DNA of 64,000 bases from Oscillospiraceae bacterium (GCA_015064955.1 SVRD01000002.1:86819-150818), one strand, 5' to 3'; positions 45,911 to 56,010 are shown, numbered from the stretch's first letter. Notes: generated from the letters alone by a model not told the origin. Program-made: numbers and translations.

Positions 45911-47692
45911 ATGGCAGAATTACTTGGCAAGGAACGCCGCACACATTATTGCGGCGATTTGAGAGAGTCAAATATAGGCGAACAGGTCTGCGTTATGGGC
46001 TGGGTTAAAAAAGTCCGTAAGCTCGGCAGTCTTGTTTTCGTCGACCTCCGCGACAGAAGCGGTATCGTTCAGCTCGCCTTTGACGAAAACAGCGAGGAAG
46101 CGGTTTTCAACAAGGCGCTTGAATTAAAGAGCGAATTTGTCGTTTCGGCAAAGGGTACCGTGCGCGAGCGCTCGAGCAAAAACCCCGATATTCCCACCGG
46201 CAATATCGAAATTTTCGCGTCTGAGGTGCGCGTGCTCGGCGAAAGCGAAACTCCCCCCTTCGATATCGTGGACGACTGCAAGACCAACGAGGAATTGCGT
46301 CTTACTCACAGATATCTCGACCTTCGCCGCCCGATTCTTCAAAACAACATAATGTTTCGTGCAAAGGTCACCAAATCTGTGCGTGACTATCTTTGCGATC
46401 AGGGCTTTATCGAAATAGAAACACCTATCCTTATCAAATCCACCCCCGAGGGAGCGCGCGACTATCTCGTTCCTTCGCGTGTGCACAAGGGCTCGTTCTA
46501 TGCGCTTCCCCAATCGCCTCAGCTCTATAAGCAGCTTTCGATGGTTGCGGGATTTGATAAGTATTTCCAGATCGCGCGCTGCTTCCGTGATGAAGACCTC
46601 CGCGCAGACCGTCAGCCCGAATTCACTCAGATAGATATGGAAATGTCCTTTGTCGATACCGATGACGTATTGGCAGTGGGCGAAGGACTTATCAAGCATA
46701 TCTTCAAGGATTGTATGGACGTGGATATTCCCACTCCGCTTCCCAGATATACCTACCGCGAATGTATGGAGCGCTTCGGCTCGGATAAGCCCGACCTCCG
46801 CTTCGGTATGGAAATAATCAACCTCACCGATGCACTCAAGGGCTGTAGCTTCCCCGTGTTTGCTTCGGCTATCGAGGCAGGCGGCTCGGTACGCGCGCTC
46901 AATTTAAAGGGCTATGCCGAAAAGCTTTCGCGCAAGGATATCGACAAGCTCGGCGAATACGCAAAGGGCTGCGGTGCAAAGGGATTGGCTTGGGTAAAGA
47001 GAGCCGATACCGACGGCGGCAGCTTCTTAAAGCATATGACCGATGACGAAATGAACGCGATCTACAAGGCGGCAGACTGCGAAAAGGGCGACATTCTCCT
47101 TATTCTTGCCGACAGCGATAACAACAAGGTGCTCACCCAGCTCGGTCAGCTCCGTGTCGAAGCGGCAAACAGATTGGGAATCGAAAGAAGCGGCTACAAT
47201 TTCCTCTGGGTAGTCGAAATGCCCTTCTTTGAATACGATTACGAATCTGGCGAATGGGTTGCGATGCACCATCCCTTCACCAGCCCGATGGACGAATGTA
47301 TCGAATATCTCGATACCGACAAGGGCAAGGTTCGCGCAAAGGCTTATGACCTTGTTCTCAACGGCATCGAGCTTTCGAGCGGCTCTATCCGTATCACCGA
47401 GCCTGCACTTCAGGCAAAGATATTCGACCTTTTGGGACTCTCCAAGGAAGAAGCTCAGGTCAAATTCGGCTATCTGCTCGAAGCATTCCGTTACGGCGCA
47501 CCTCCTCACGGCGGTATGGGTATCGGTCTCGACCGCTTGGTAATGCAGATGCTCGGCGTTTCCAGCCTGCGTGACGTTGTGGCATACCCCAAAATGCAAA
47601 ACGCAAAGGAATTGATGACCGACTGCCCCGCAGAAGTACCTGCTTCGGCGATCGAGGAATTGGGAATCAGCATCGTAAAGGAAGAAAAATAA
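45911..47692 (+). CDS. aspS: Aspartate--tRNA ligase
   Basis: 593 residues. N-terminal OB-fold anticodon-binding domain (CVMGWVKKVRKLGSLVFVDLRDRSGIVQL), motif 2 with FDKYFQIARCFRDEDLRADRQPEFTQID near 210, the bacterial-type GAD insertion domain (about 300-410), and motif 3 with GAPPHGGMGIGLDRLVMQMLG near 535. Full-length bacterial type. hisS-aspS is a conserved pair in Bacillota. Whether it is a discriminating or non-discriminating enzyme cannot be judged here. Confidence 0.98.
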   Translation: MAELLGKERRTHYCGDLRESNIGEQVCVMGWVKKVRKLGSLVFVDLRDRSGIVQLAFDENSEEAVFNKALELKSEFVVSAKGTVRERSSKNPDIPTGNIEIFASEVRVLGESETPPFDIVDDCKTNEELRLTHRYLDLRRPILQNNIMFRAKVTKSVRDYLCDQGFIEIETPILIKSTPEGARDYLVPSRVHKGSFYALPQSPQLYKQLSMVAGFDKYFQIARCFRDEDLRADRQPEFTQIDMEMSFVDTDDVLAVGEGLIKHIFKDCMDVDIPTPLPRYTYRECMERFGSDKPDLRFGMEIINLTDALKGCSFPVFASAIEAGGSVRALNLKGYAEKLSRKDIDKLGEYAKGCGAKGLAWVKRADTDGGSFLKHMTDDEMNAIYKAADCEKGDILLILADSDNNKVLTQLGQLRVEAANRLGIERSGYNFLWVVEMPFFEYDYESGEWVAMHHPFTSPMDECIEYLDTDKGKVRAKAYDLVLNGIELSSGSIRITEPALQAKIFDLLGLSKEEAQVKFGYLLEAFRYGAPPHGGMGIGLDRLVMQMLGVSSLRDVVAYPKMQNAKELMTDCPAEVPASAIEELGISIVKEEK

Positions 47693-47782
47693 TTCTTCGG
47701 ATACCGAAAAACACAGATTTTTACAGAGAAAGGTATAGATACCGCAACAAAGCTTGTTGTTTGGGATATCGTAAATTGAAAT

Positions 47783-48754
47783 ATGATACAAATTACTGAC
47801 ATCAGGAAAAGCTACGGTAATAAGCACGCGGTAAAGGGTATCTCGTTTGAGGTCAGAGAGGGCGAAATATTAGGCTTCCTCGGCCCGAACGGCGCGGGTA
47901 AAAGCACCACGCTTAATATTATCACAGGCTATCTTTCCGCCGACAGCGGAAGCGCCAAGATCGACGGCACCGATATTCTCACCGAGCCGATCAAGGCGAA
48001 AAAGGATATCGGCTTCCTGCCCGAAATTCCTCCGCTTTACCCCGAAATGACCGTGCTTGAATATTTGGGCTTCGTATACGACCTTAAAGGCTGCAAGCTC
48101 CCCCGCAAGCAGCATTTAAAGGAGATATGCGAGGTCGTAAAGATCTGGGATGTCGGTAACCGATTGATCAAGAATCTTTCAAAGGGCTACCGCCAGCGTG
48201 TCGGCATCGCCCAAGCACTCATCGGCAACCCGAAGGTGCTCATTTTCGACGAGCCCACGATAGGTCTTGACCCGCGTCAGATCATCGAGATCAGAAATCT
48301 TATCAGAATGCTCGGAAGAGAGCATACAATAATTCTTTCCACCCATATTTTGCCCGAGGTTCAGGCGGTTTGCGACAGAATCGTTGTTATCAACAAGGGC
48401 GAGATCGTTGCCGACGAAAAGACCGAGGATCTTATCAACGCGGTCGACGGCACGAGAAAGATGGTTGCAAAGATAGTCGGTCCCGAGGAAGAGGTTCTCA
48501 AAGCGATCCGCTCGCTCGGCGGCGTGAAAACAGCCGACGTGCTCGGCAAGCGCGACACCGACAGCATCAGCTATATGATCGAATCGCAGGAAAGAGTGGA
48601 TATCCGCAAGCCCTTGTTCTCGATGCTCGCCTCAAAAGGCTGGCCGTTGATCGGACTTGAGGGTATGGAGCTCAACCTCGAGGATATCTTTATGCGCCTT
48701 GTCGGCAAGGAAAAGGACAAGGAAGACAAGAAAACGAGAAAGGGTGTGAAATAA
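47783..48754 (+). CDS. ABC transporter ATP-binding protein, GldA-like
   Basis: 323 residues. Walker [18 protein letters not shown] (about 32-48), Q-loop region [17 protein letters not shown], signature [15 protein letters not shown] near 136, Walker [14 protein letters not shown] and switch histidine in LSTHIL. The signature LSKGYRQR and the ~90-residue C-terminal extension are typical of the Gld/NatA-type ABC-2 exporters. The following four genes form its likely membrane and extracytoplasmic partners. It follows aspS by 90 bases; no clear promoter or strong ribosome-binding site was found. Confidence 0.92.
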   Translation: MIQITDIRKSYGNKHAVKGISFEVREGEILGFLGPNGAGKSTTLNIITGYLSADSGSAKIDGTDILTEPIKAKKDIGFLPEIPPLYPEMTVLEYLGFVYDLKGCKLPRKQHLKEICEVVKIWDVGNRLIKNLSKGYRQRVGIAQALIGNPKVLIFDEPTIGLDPRQIIEIRNLIRMLGREHTIILSTHILPEVQAVCDRIVVINKGEIVADEKTEDLINAVDGTRKMVAKIVGPEEEVLKAIRSLGGVKTADVLGKRDTDSISYMIESQERVDIRKPLFSMLASKGWPLIGLEGMELNLEDIFMRLVGKEKDKEDKKTRKGVK

Positions 48755-49468
48755 ATGTTTGCAATTTATACTCGCGAGCTTAAATCCTATTTTCTCACCC
48801 CGATCGGATATACCTTCTGCGGTATGTTTCTGGTAGTTTCGGGTCTTTTGTTCGCATACAACACTCTGCTTCTCGCAACCCCCTCGACCGACAGCATCGG
48901 TGAATATTTCATCTATCTTATGTTCGTGTTCGCAATCCTTCTTCCGCTTCTCACGATGAAGCTGTTTTCCGAGGAAAGAAAAGCGCGCACCGAGCAGATC
49001 CTTCTCACAAGCCCGGTTTCGATATTCGGTATCGTAATGGGCAAATATCTTGCCGCACTCACCGTTTTTGCGGCAACCTTCGTTGCAAATGCGTTCAACT
49101 TCGTTCTCCTCTTCAATTACGGCGCACCGAACGCAAGCTCGATACTTATGAATATTTTCGGCGTGTTCCTTATCGGCGCGGCGTTTATCGCGGTCGGCAT
49201 TCTTCTTTCGTCGATCACCGAAAATCAGCTTATTGCCGCTATTTCCGCGATAGTCGTAAACGCGGCGATGCTTTTGATCTCGTTTGTTGCGGGCAATATC
49301 GAATCTACCTTCTGGCGCACCGTGCTCAAGTGGTTTTCGGTCATCGACAGATTTGTTCCCTTCACAAACCAGATGCTCGATATTTCGGCAATAATCTATT
49401 ATATCAGCCTCGCGGCAATAGCAATCTTCCTTACAACGCGCGTTATCGAAAAACGCCGTTGGTCGTGA
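48755..49468 (+). CDS. ABC-2 type permease, GldF-like
   Basis: 237 residues with six hydrophobic helices. Starts FAIYTRELKSYFLTPIGYTFCGMFLVVSG, the characteristic GldF/NosY-like N-terminus, and has LFSEERKARTEQILLTSPVSIFGIVMGKYLA, the conserved cytoplasmic elbow. Begins immediately after the ATPase stop. In other bacteria these permeases work with a GldG-type protein carrying an ABC-type extracellular domain; that is the next gene. Confidence 0.9.
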   Translation: MFAIYTRELKSYFLTPIGYTFCGMFLVVSGLLFAYNTLLLATPSTDSIGEYFIYLMFVFAILLPLLTMKLFSEERKARTEQILLTSPVSIFGIVMGKYLAALTVFAATFVANAFNFVLLFNYGAPNASSILMNIFGVFLIGAAFIAVGILLSSITENQLIAAISAIVVNAAMLLISFVAGNIESTFWRTVLKWFSVIDRFVPFTNQMLDISAIIYYISLAAIAIFLTTRVIEKRRWS

Positions 49469-49487
49469 TGAAAGGCGGTGCAGTGTA

Positions 49488-51041
49488 ATGAACAACAAGA
49501 AAAATGCCGCCGTAAAGGATAACAGACGCTATAAATACGGCTCTCTCTCGATAGTTTTCACCGTCGTTTTCATCGCGCTTATTATCGCGTTTAACCTTGT
49601 CATGTCCTCGCTTTCGCTCTCGGGCAACCTCACGGTCGACCTTACGAAAGAGGAATATACCAATATCAGCGACGAAACGATGCGCCTTTTGGGCGATCTC
49701 GGAAAGGATCTCGATATCACCGTGACCTTTATGTCCGCGCGCGATAAGTTTGATCTCGACGCGAACACCTACAAGGGCATCAACCTCACGGGTATAATCC
49801 GCGACCTTGTCGAAAATTATTCCAAAACCTTCGACGGAAGCGGAGATAAGGGCACTGTAAGAGTTCAGTACAAGGAAATCAATACCGACCCCGAATTCGA
49901 GAAGAAGTATTTGGAGGAATCAACCACCGTTCTCACCGGCACGAGCGTTATCGTTCAGGGCAAGCACCACTACCGCGTGCTCGACCTTTCCTCCTTCTTC
50001 ACAATGAACGAATCGGGCGAATATCACTCCTTCAACGGCGAATACCGTCTTACCACCGCGATCCTTCAGGCTTCGATCACCGAGCCTCAGGTGGTAACCA
50101 TCACCTATGATAACGGCGAGCCTGCCGGCGCAGACGGCGTTATCACCGTAAATCACGAGGTTGCGGGAATCAAATACGTGCTCGAGGAGGCGGGATTTGA
50201 GGTAAAGACCGCAAATCTCGAATCCGATGATATCGACGATCGCACCAAAATTCTCATCACCTATAAACCGACAAACGACCTCACCACCGAGGAAACCGAT
50301 AAAATAAGCAAGTATTTAAAGACAAATAAGGCTTATATGGTGTTTGTCGACGCCGAAACCCCCGAGCTTCCCAACCTTCAGTCGATGCTTAATGACTATT
50401 GGGGAATCAATTATAAGCCCTTCCACCGTATTACCGACGACGAGCATTCGCTCCGTAATAACAGCTCGGTTATAAAGGCAAAGAGCGCCGCACTTGCGAC
50501 CGACGACGCGAACAACTCCGCGGCGTACCAGATCCGCAAGACCGCGAGCGAGCTGGAGGGCAATATCGCGGTTGCTATGGCAAACAGCGTTGAATTGATC
50601 GTGCGCGACGATCTTACAAAGGACGCATTCACGGTCGAAAAGGTATTTACCACCTATGAAACCGCCGAATCCTACTCGAGCAAGACCGGAACCGGCAATA
50701 AAGGCGAAATGCCGCTTATGCTCCTCTCCACCAAGCACGCATACGGCGAAAACAACGTTAGCGAATACGGCTACGTAATGCTTTGCAGCAGTACCGATTT
50801 CGCTTCCTCGATGAATCTTATCGCCGGCACCTACGGCAACAAGCGTGTATTCCTTTCGGCAGCGCGTGTATTCGGTGCAGACCGTGTCGCACCCGATATT
50901 GATTCGATCCCCTTCGGCGATACCGCGCTCACCATCGAAAAGGGCACCGCAAAAACTCTCACCTGGATCATTTGTACTCTTCTTCCCGGTGCGGTAATCA
51001 TTTTCGGTATCGTGGTATTCTTCAGAAGAAGACACCTCTGA
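49488..51041 (+). CDS. GldG-like extracytoplasmic/permease-associated protein
   Basis: 517 residues with one membrane helix near the N-terminus (SIVFTVVFIALIIAFNLVM, about 20-38) and one at the C-terminus (WIICTLLPGAVIIFGIVVFF). The region between is outside and matches the ABC-type uncharacterised (GldG) domain: VDLTKEEYTNISDETMRLLGDL, KDLDITVTFMSARDKFD, FNGEYRLTTAILQ and the NDLTTEETDKISKYLK stretch. Function is unknown in non-gliding bacteria. Follows the permease by 19 bases with a GGCGGTG ribosome-binding site. Confidence 0.85.
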   Translation: MNNKKNAAVKDNRRYKYGSLSIVFTVVFIALIIAFNLVMSSLSLSGNLTVDLTKEEYTNISDETMRLLGDLGKDLDITVTFMSARDKFDLDANTYKGINLTGIIRDLVENYSKTFDGSGDKGTVRVQYKEINTDPEFEKKYLEESTTVLTGTSVIVQGKHHYRVLDLSSFFTMNESGEYHSFNGEYRLTTAILQASITEPQVVTITYDNGEPAGADGVITVNHEVAGIKYVLEEAGFEVKTANLESDDIDDRTKILITYKPTNDLTTEETDKISKYLKTNKAYMVFVDAETPELPNLQSMLNDYWGINYKPFHRITDDEHSLRNNSSVIKAKSAALATDDANNSAAYQIRKTASELEGNIAVAMANSVELIVRDDLTKDAFTVEKVFTTYETAESYSSKTGTGNKGEMPLMLLSTKHAYGENNVSEYGYVMLCSSTDFASSMNLIAGTYGNKRVFLSAARVFGADRVAPDIDSIPFGDTALTIEKGTAKTLTWIICTLLPGAVIIFGIVVFFRRRHL

Positions 51042-51119
51042 TATCACAAACTGTGCAATAAATCGCTATTTCCGCGCGGCAAAACTGCGCGGAAATCTAA
51101 TCATAAGGATGTTTGGTAA

Positions 51120-53558
51120 ATGAAAAAACAGATAATCGTAATAGCATCTGTCGCGCTTGCGGCGGTGCTTCTGTTCACCTCCTACGTCATTTTCTTCAAG
51201 GATGACGGCATCGAGGAGGTCGGCGATCCCTTCTATACGCTTTCCGACGAGATAAAGGAAACGCTTTCCGAGATCGACGGCGATATCGAAATCTTGCTTG
51301 TCGGCTATGACGGAGATGATACGAATTGGGAAACCATCTATCGCTTTTCCGAGGCAATAATTGCCGAAAACAAGGATTTTTCGCTTGAAACCGCCGAAAA
51401 AACAGGTGATTTCTGCGGTGTTACCGTAAAAAGCGAATCGGGCAGCGAAGATATCGCGCTTGATTCCTTCTTCAAAAAGCTTTACGACGGCACTGCATAT
51501 GCCTTTGACGGCGAATCGCTTATCGTAAACTCTATCCTTTCGCAGTCGGGCAAGGAAAAGAAGGAAATAGCGCTTCGCGCATTGGCGGGATATGATACCG
51601 ACGGCGATACCGTTACGGCAAACAATCTCCCCTTTATGTTCCCCTCGATCGAAAGAAGCAAGATCGCGTTTCTTACCATAAACAACGAGCACGGCAAATA
51701 TTCGATATACAAGGACGGCAACGATTTTTACTTCGGCGCGTCCCGCGCGATCGGATATGACGACGAGATGTTCTCGCTTCTCACAACAAACTGCCGTTAT
51801 CCCGTTGCGGCATACGGCAAAATGAAGCTGCCCGAGGGCAAGACCTTTGCAAGCTACGGGCTCGACAGCGAGGAAAACGCAACCGTCACCTATTCCTTGA
51901 TGACCGAGGCCGACAAGGACGGCAACTATTTCCTCCATACCGTTTATATCGGCAACCGCGCTTCCTCGGGTGCGTATTACTATGCGCGCTATATCGGCGG
52001 TAAATTCGGCAAAGAGACCGGCGACGGAAGCAATATGACCCATAATCTCAGCAAAGACCTTATCTATTTCATTTCGGCAGATACTGTCGAGGGCTCGCTC
52101 TCGCTTCCCCAGACCGATATTATGCAGCCGACTATCGTCAATGCGATAACCGGCAACGAGCAGCTTTTCTCGATCGACGATATCAGAATAGACCTTTACG
52201 GCGACGGCGTCAGCGCGATCGCGAAGAATCTCGGCGATTTCAATGCCGCTCCCAATTTGAGCGCGGTCGATGCGAGTGCACTCACCACCGTTATTTCGGA
52301 CAAGACCTCCGCAAAGAGCTATTCCGAATATCCGGACGGCTGGATCAAGCATATCGACGTGTTCGCCGCATTCACCAGCTCCGACGGCAAATCGACCTAT
52401 ATCGACGCCGCACTTGCGAGAAAGGGCGGAAACAGCGAATACAAGATCAGCTTCGGACTCCTGCGCGACGAATCCAGAGGCGCATATCTTCCCTCGAAGG
52501 TCACTCTCACCAAATCCTACGACGGTGTTAATTTCGTTCCGATCGAAAACGGCGAAATAATGATAAATCATTCCGACCGCGAAATTAAGAAATACGAATT
52601 TTCGTTCACCGATCCCGAAAACGTCAAATATATCCGTATCGGCTTCGACGTTCCTCAAAAGGCGATGTCCTACGTTGTATTTGACGAGATAAGAATTTAC
52701 GTCGGCGACGACGACGCTCAACCCTCCAGCGCGATCGGCGGACAGTGGAAGCTTACCGCGCCCTATGAATATATCGCCGAGGGAATGAATTACTCCTTCC
52801 TCGATATGTCGAACTTCAATAATTTCGTTCAGATAATCGCATCGCTCGAGGGCGAAAGAGTTGTTGCCTGCGGCTTTGCCGACAACGGCGACGCGACAAG
52901 TCTCGATACCGCGCTTCTTGCCGAATACGGACTTGCCGAGCCCGACAAGCATTTCTCCTTTGAATACGAGGGAATCGTTACCGATATCTACGTGTCAAAG
53001 CCAAACGAATCGGGCAAATATTATCTCTATTCGGTATTTACCGGCGAGCTCAACGGCGAAACGGTAAACGCCACCACCGACGTTATTGTCGAGGTGTCCA
53101 CCGAAACTGCGCCCTGGCTTGCATGGGATATCGTTGAATATCTCGACCATTCGCTCTTCTCTATCTATATCGTCGATATCACCGATATGGAGATCACCGT
53201 CGACGGCGTCACCCACGAATTCGATCTTATCCTCGATTCCGAGGGCAAGCTCGGCGACGTCAAGTACAAGGGCGAAAGCTACGACGTAAAGAGCTTCAAA
53301 TATCTCTATCAGTCGATAATCGGCATCTATATGCAGGACGCATATACCCCCTCCGAAACCGACGAGCCGGTGGAATTCTTCCGTGTGAAGATCCACACCG
53401 AAACCAACTCGCCCGAGGTCGTCTTCTACCGCGTTTCCTCGTCGCGCTGTTACTTCACCATCGACGGACAGGGAAGCTATTATGCACTCGTTGAGGACGT
53501 TATCGAGGCGAGAGAAAAGCTCGCCGCATACGTAAGAGGCGAAATAGTCGGCAAATGA
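51120..53558 (+). CDS. DUF4340 protein with inserted discoidin-like domain
   Basis: 812 residues. A single N-terminal helix (QIIVIASVALAAVLLFTSYVIFF) anchors it; the rest should be extracytoplasmic. DUF4340-like segments occur twice: about residues 150-330 (LPFMFPSIERSKIAFLTINNEHGKYSIYKDG, TTNCRYPVAAYGKMKLPEG) and about 560-800 (WDIVEYLDHSLFSIYIVDITDMEITVDG). Between them residues about 380-540 look like an F5/8C beta-sandwich (VTLTKSYDGVNFVPIENGE, VKYIRIGFDVPQKAMSYVVFDEIRIYV). It follows the GldG-like gene by 78 bases, and the lipoprotein gene overlaps its stop. DUF4340 proteins commonly accompany GldFG-type exporters; the inserted sandwich suggests glycan binding, by inference. Confidence 0.78.
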   Translation: MKKQIIVIASVALAAVLLFTSYVIFFKDDGIEEVGDPFYTLSDEIKETLSEIDGDIEILLVGYDGDDTNWETIYRFSEAIIAENKDFSLETAEKTGDFCGVTVKSESGSEDIALDSFFKKLYDGTAYAFDGESLIVNSILSQSGKEKKEIALRALAGYDTDGDTVTANNLPFMFPSIERSKIAFLTINNEHGKYSIYKDGNDFYFGASRAIGYDDEMFSLLTTNCRYPVAAYGKMKLPEGKTFASYGLDSEENATVTYSLMTEADKDGNYFLHTVYIGNRASSGAYYYARYIGGKFGKETGDGSNMTHNLSKDLIYFISADTVEGSLSLPQTDIMQPTIVNAITGNEQLFSIDDIRIDLYGDGVSAIAKNLGDFNAAPNLSAVDASALTTVISDKTSAKSYSEYPDGWIKHIDVFAAFTSSDGKSTYIDAALARKGGNSEYKISFGLLRDESRGAYLPSKVTLTKSYDGVNFVPIENGEIMINHSDREIKKYEFSFTDPENVKYIRIGFDVPQKAMSYVVFDEIRIYVGDDDAQPSSAIGGQWKLTAPYEYIAEGMNYSFLDMSNFNNFVQIIASLEGERVVACGFADNGDATSLDTALLAEYGLAEPDKHFSFEYEGIVTDIYVSKPNESGKYYLYSVFTGELNGETVNATTDVIVEVSTETAPWLAWDIVEYLDHSLFSIYIVDITDMEITVDGVTHEFDLILDSEGKLGDVKYKGESYDVKSFKYLYQSIIGIYMQDAYTPSETDEPVEFFRVKIHTETNSPEVVFYRVSSSRCYFTIDGQGSYYALVEDVIEAREKLAAYVRGEIVGK

Positions 53559-54361
53559 AAAAGCTTTTACCGATAATCTTATTAATAACCGCGTTGTTGC
53601 TTTGCGCCTGCTCGGGTGAGTCGGCGCAGGGCGAAAGCGAGCTTTACGGTGCGCTCTGCTCGGCGATCGGCGAAACCAATTCGTTTTCGAGGCTTTCGGG
53701 CGAATATATGCTCGAAATCACATTCGGCGACAGCGTTACCCTCTATTATGCGCTCGGCAACGTCGCGTTTGACAGAGAATCGCTTTCGGCAAGCGCGGAA
53801 TTCACCCAAACCTATCTTGGCGATTCGAGCAAGGCGGCAAACTATGCGTCAAACGGCAAAACGATACTTGTCGATGACGGCGTCGCGTATGAAACCGGGC
53901 ATAATATAACCGAGCTTATGCAAAAATTCCCTTATGCAAGGATTATGAGCCCGAATGACGAATCGAAGATCACCGTCAGCGAAAGCAGAGTGGGGAAATC
54001 ATACTCGGTCGTTCTTGATAACAGCAAGGAAATTTCCGAAATGATAATCGGAAGCGATCTTTACGAGCTGGCAAGCGTTATCAAAAAGCCGCAGCCCGAA
54101 AAAACGCAGTACGGAGAAATCTCCTGTATCTATACTATTTCCGAAAATAAAGTCGTCGCCTGCCGCTACGAATACGACGTAAAGCTGTTTGATACTCCGT
54201 CGTACGTTCCGGGATACAGCGTTCCCGAGGACGAATATACTCTCGATATCCATATCGTTGCCAAGATAAGCTATACCGATTTCGGAAGCGAAGCAGAGAT
54301 AAAGGAATTCGAGGGCAGCTTGGCGGAGAGAGCAGACGAAAATTCACAAATTTCCTCTTGA
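53555..54361 (+). CDS. Lipoprotein of unknown function
   Basis: 268 residues. Lipoprotein signal MKKLLPIILLITALLLCAC with lipobox LCAC and the modified cysteine at 19. The mature part resembles no family I can name; its beta-rich, low-cysteine composition and the segments YMLEITFGDSVTLYYALGNV and SASAEFTQTYLGDSSKAANY resemble Gram-positive lipoproteins of the LppX/LolA-like type, only weakly. Overlaps the DUF4340 gene by four bases (ATGA), so it is part of the Gld-like exporter set. Confidence 0.8.
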   Translation: MKKLLPIILLITALLLCACSGESAQGESELYGALCSAIGETNSFSRLSGEYMLEITFGDSVTLYYALGNVAFDRESLSASAEFTQTYLGDSSKAANYASNGKTILVDDGVAYETGHNITELMQKFPYARIMSPNDESKITVSESRVGKSYSVVLDNSKEISEMIIGSDLYELASVIKKPQPEKTQYGEISCIYTISENKVVACRYEYDVKLFDTPSYVPGYSVPEDEYTLDIHIVAKISYTDFGSEAEIKEFEGSLAERADENSQISS

Positions 54362-54428
54362 CAAAGGAAGCTTTTGGGTTTATAGTGATTGCAAAGCAAG
54401 AGCTCTGCTTGAAAATCAAAATTTAAAA

Positions 54429-54516
54429 CATACGGGGTGCTGTGCGTTTCCCGCACGGCTGAGAATATACCCGAGGAACCTGATGCGGATAATGCCGCCG
54501 TAGGGAGAATACGTCT
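54429..54516 (+). ncRNA. TPP riboswitch (THI element)
   Basis: The conserved pieces occur in order: ACGGGGTGCT, GGCTGAGA, ATACCC, GAACCTGATGCGG, ATAATGCCGC and GTAGGGAG. GCGGATAATGCCGC forms the pyrophosphate-sensor helix and GTGCG/CGCAC the P3-type stem. Binds thiamine pyrophosphate and controls thiT downstream. Confidence 0.96.
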
Positions 54517-54548
54517 TTTTGCGTGTTAGCTTTAAGGTGAAAACATTG

Positions 54549-54574
54549 TCCCGAAATATGTATATTTTGGGACT
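54549..54574 (+). terminator. Hairpin between the TPP aptamer and thiT (expression platform)
   Basis: GTCCCGAAATAT pairs with ATATTTTGGGAC over 12 bp (one G-T), then TTTGATATTTA. It is the likely terminator half of the riboswitch; the U run is short, so control could also involve the ribosome-binding site. Confidence 0.65.
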
Positions 54575-54620
54575 TTGATATTTATGGTGTTTTTCGTTCG
54601 GTTCCGGAAAGGATAATTTA

Positions 54621-55196
54621 ATGATGAAAAACACAAAAAACAGTACCGTGTATTCGCTTTGCGAATCGGCAATTATGATCGCGCTTGCGGCGGTTTTCAG
54701 CCTTTTGCGCTTTCCTCCGTTCAGAATCGACCTTTGGGCAAACGGCGGAAGCATCGACTTTGTGATGGTTCCCATCATCATTCTCGGTTGGCGCCGCGGC
54801 TTTAAATGGGCGATTCCCGCAGGTCTTGCACTCGGTCTTGTCGAATGCCTTATCGGCGGCGGTATCGGCTGGGGCTTGCCGTCTGTGTTGCTCGATTATG
54901 TTCTTGCCTTTGGCGCAGTGGGCGTCGCGGGCTTTTTCCGGAACGAAAAATGGGGTCTTTATGCGGGTGCCGTTGCGGCATCTGTTGCAAGATTTGTCAT
55001 TCATTTCGTTGCGGGCGTAACTATCTGGAAGCTCGCTGTGGGCGACAGCGTCGAGCTGTTCGGTATGTCGTTCGGCGGCGACACGGCTTATCTTTATTCT
55101 CTTGTATATAACGGCAGCTATATGCTGGGCAATATGCTTATCGCGCTTGCGGTGGTGCTGTTGCTTTCCAAACCTTTGAAAAAGCTGCCGAAATAA
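54621..55196 (+). CDS. thiT: Energy-coupled thiamine transporter ThiT
   Basis: 191 residues, six hydrophobic segments. S-component of an ECF importer; binds thiamine and needs the shared EcfA1A2T module, which is not in the window. Segments SLCESAIMIALAAVFSLLRF and the thiamine-pocket strip GWGLPSVLLDYVLAFGAVGVAG and YNGSYMLGNMLIAL are diagnostic. The upstream TPP riboswitch confirms the substrate. Two adjacent ATG codons follow AAAGGA; the first is used here. Confidence 0.96.
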   Translation: MMKNTKNSTVYSLCESAIMIALAAVFSLLRFPPFRIDLWANGGSIDFVMVPIIILGWRRGFKWAIPAGLALGLVECLIGGGIGWGLPSVLLDYVLAFGAVGVAGFFRNEKWGLYAGAVAASVARFVIHFVAGVTIWKLAVGDSVELFGMSFGGDTAYLYSLVYNGSYMLGNMLIALAVVLLLSKPLKKLPK

Positions 55197-55216
55197 GTTT
55201 TTGAGGTGACTTTTAA

Positions 55217-55927
55217 TTGTTCGGCTATTGGGATTATCTTCTGTTTCTTCTGCCTGCACTCGTTCTCGGTCTTGTTGCACAGTATCTTGTAAAATCGAGA
55301 TATAAAAAGTTCAGCAGAGTCGCATCGAAGCTCGGCTTGACGGGTGCGGAGGCGGCGAAGCTCGTTCTTTCGCGCGGCGGCGTTTTCAACGTCGGCATCG
55401 GACGTGTTGCCGGTGAATTGACCGACCATTACGATCCGAAGCGCAATATCATCGCGCTTTCGGCGGGCGTTCACGACAGCAGAAGTATTGCCGCGATCGG
55501 CGTAGCCGCTCACGAGGCGGGCCATGCGCTTCAATATGCGGAAAACTATTCTCCGATCAAGCTCAGAATGGCACTTGTGCCGGTTTGCAATATCGGCTCG
55601 ATGCTCGGCCCGATCCTTATCGTTATCGGCTGTGTTATGAGCTATGCCGCAAGCGAGGCAAGCGCCGAGCTCGGATTTATCATCTATGCCATCGGCATCG
55701 CTCTCTTCTCGGCGGTCGCGCTGTTCCAGCTCGTTACTCTGCCGGTTGAGCTCAATGCGTCAAAGCGTGCGCTTGTCGCGCTCGAAAGCGGCGGTGTGCT
55801 CGATGGGGATGAGCTTTCGGGAGCAAAGAAGGTTCTCACCGCGGCGGCGCTCACCTACGTGGCCGCACTTGTCAGCGCGATCCTTCAGGTTCTCTACTAC
55901 GCATCGCGCTTCCGTCCGCGTGACTGA
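55217..55927 (+). CDS. Zinc metallopeptidase, YugP family
   Basis: 236 residues from a TTG start with GAGGTGAC 7 bases upstream. The zinc motif HEAGHALQY lies near residue 96-104; helices at the N-terminus (YLLFLLPALVLGLVAQYLV) and two in the second half anchor it in the membrane. Members of the YugP/DUF family are probable membrane peptidases; substrates are unknown. Starts 20 bases after thiT, so it shares the riboswitch-controlled transcript, which is probably incidental. Confidence 0.92.
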   Translation: MFGYWDYLLFLLPALVLGLVAQYLVKSRYKKFSRVASKLGLTGAEAAKLVLSRGGVFNVGIGRVAGELTDHYDPKRNIIALSAGVHDSRSIAAIGVAAHEAGHALQYAENYSPIKLRMALVPVCNIGSMLGPILIVIGCVMSYAASEASAELGFIIYAIGIALFSAVALFQLVTLPVELNASKRALVALESGGVLDGDELSGAKKVLTAAALTYVAALVSAILQVLYYASRFRPRD

Positions 55928-56010
55928 TACAACAAATTGAGTGTTGCAGATACGGCTCTCTACAAGATGTTGCGATTTGCAAAAAATCCTTGAAAATAGC
56001 GAAAAAACAC

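Noticed and set aside
51066..52952. A 628-residue open frame on the minus strand
   Set aside because: It is a shadow of the DUF4340 gene on the other strand: no start signal, low-complexity cysteine- and valine-rich protein, no family.
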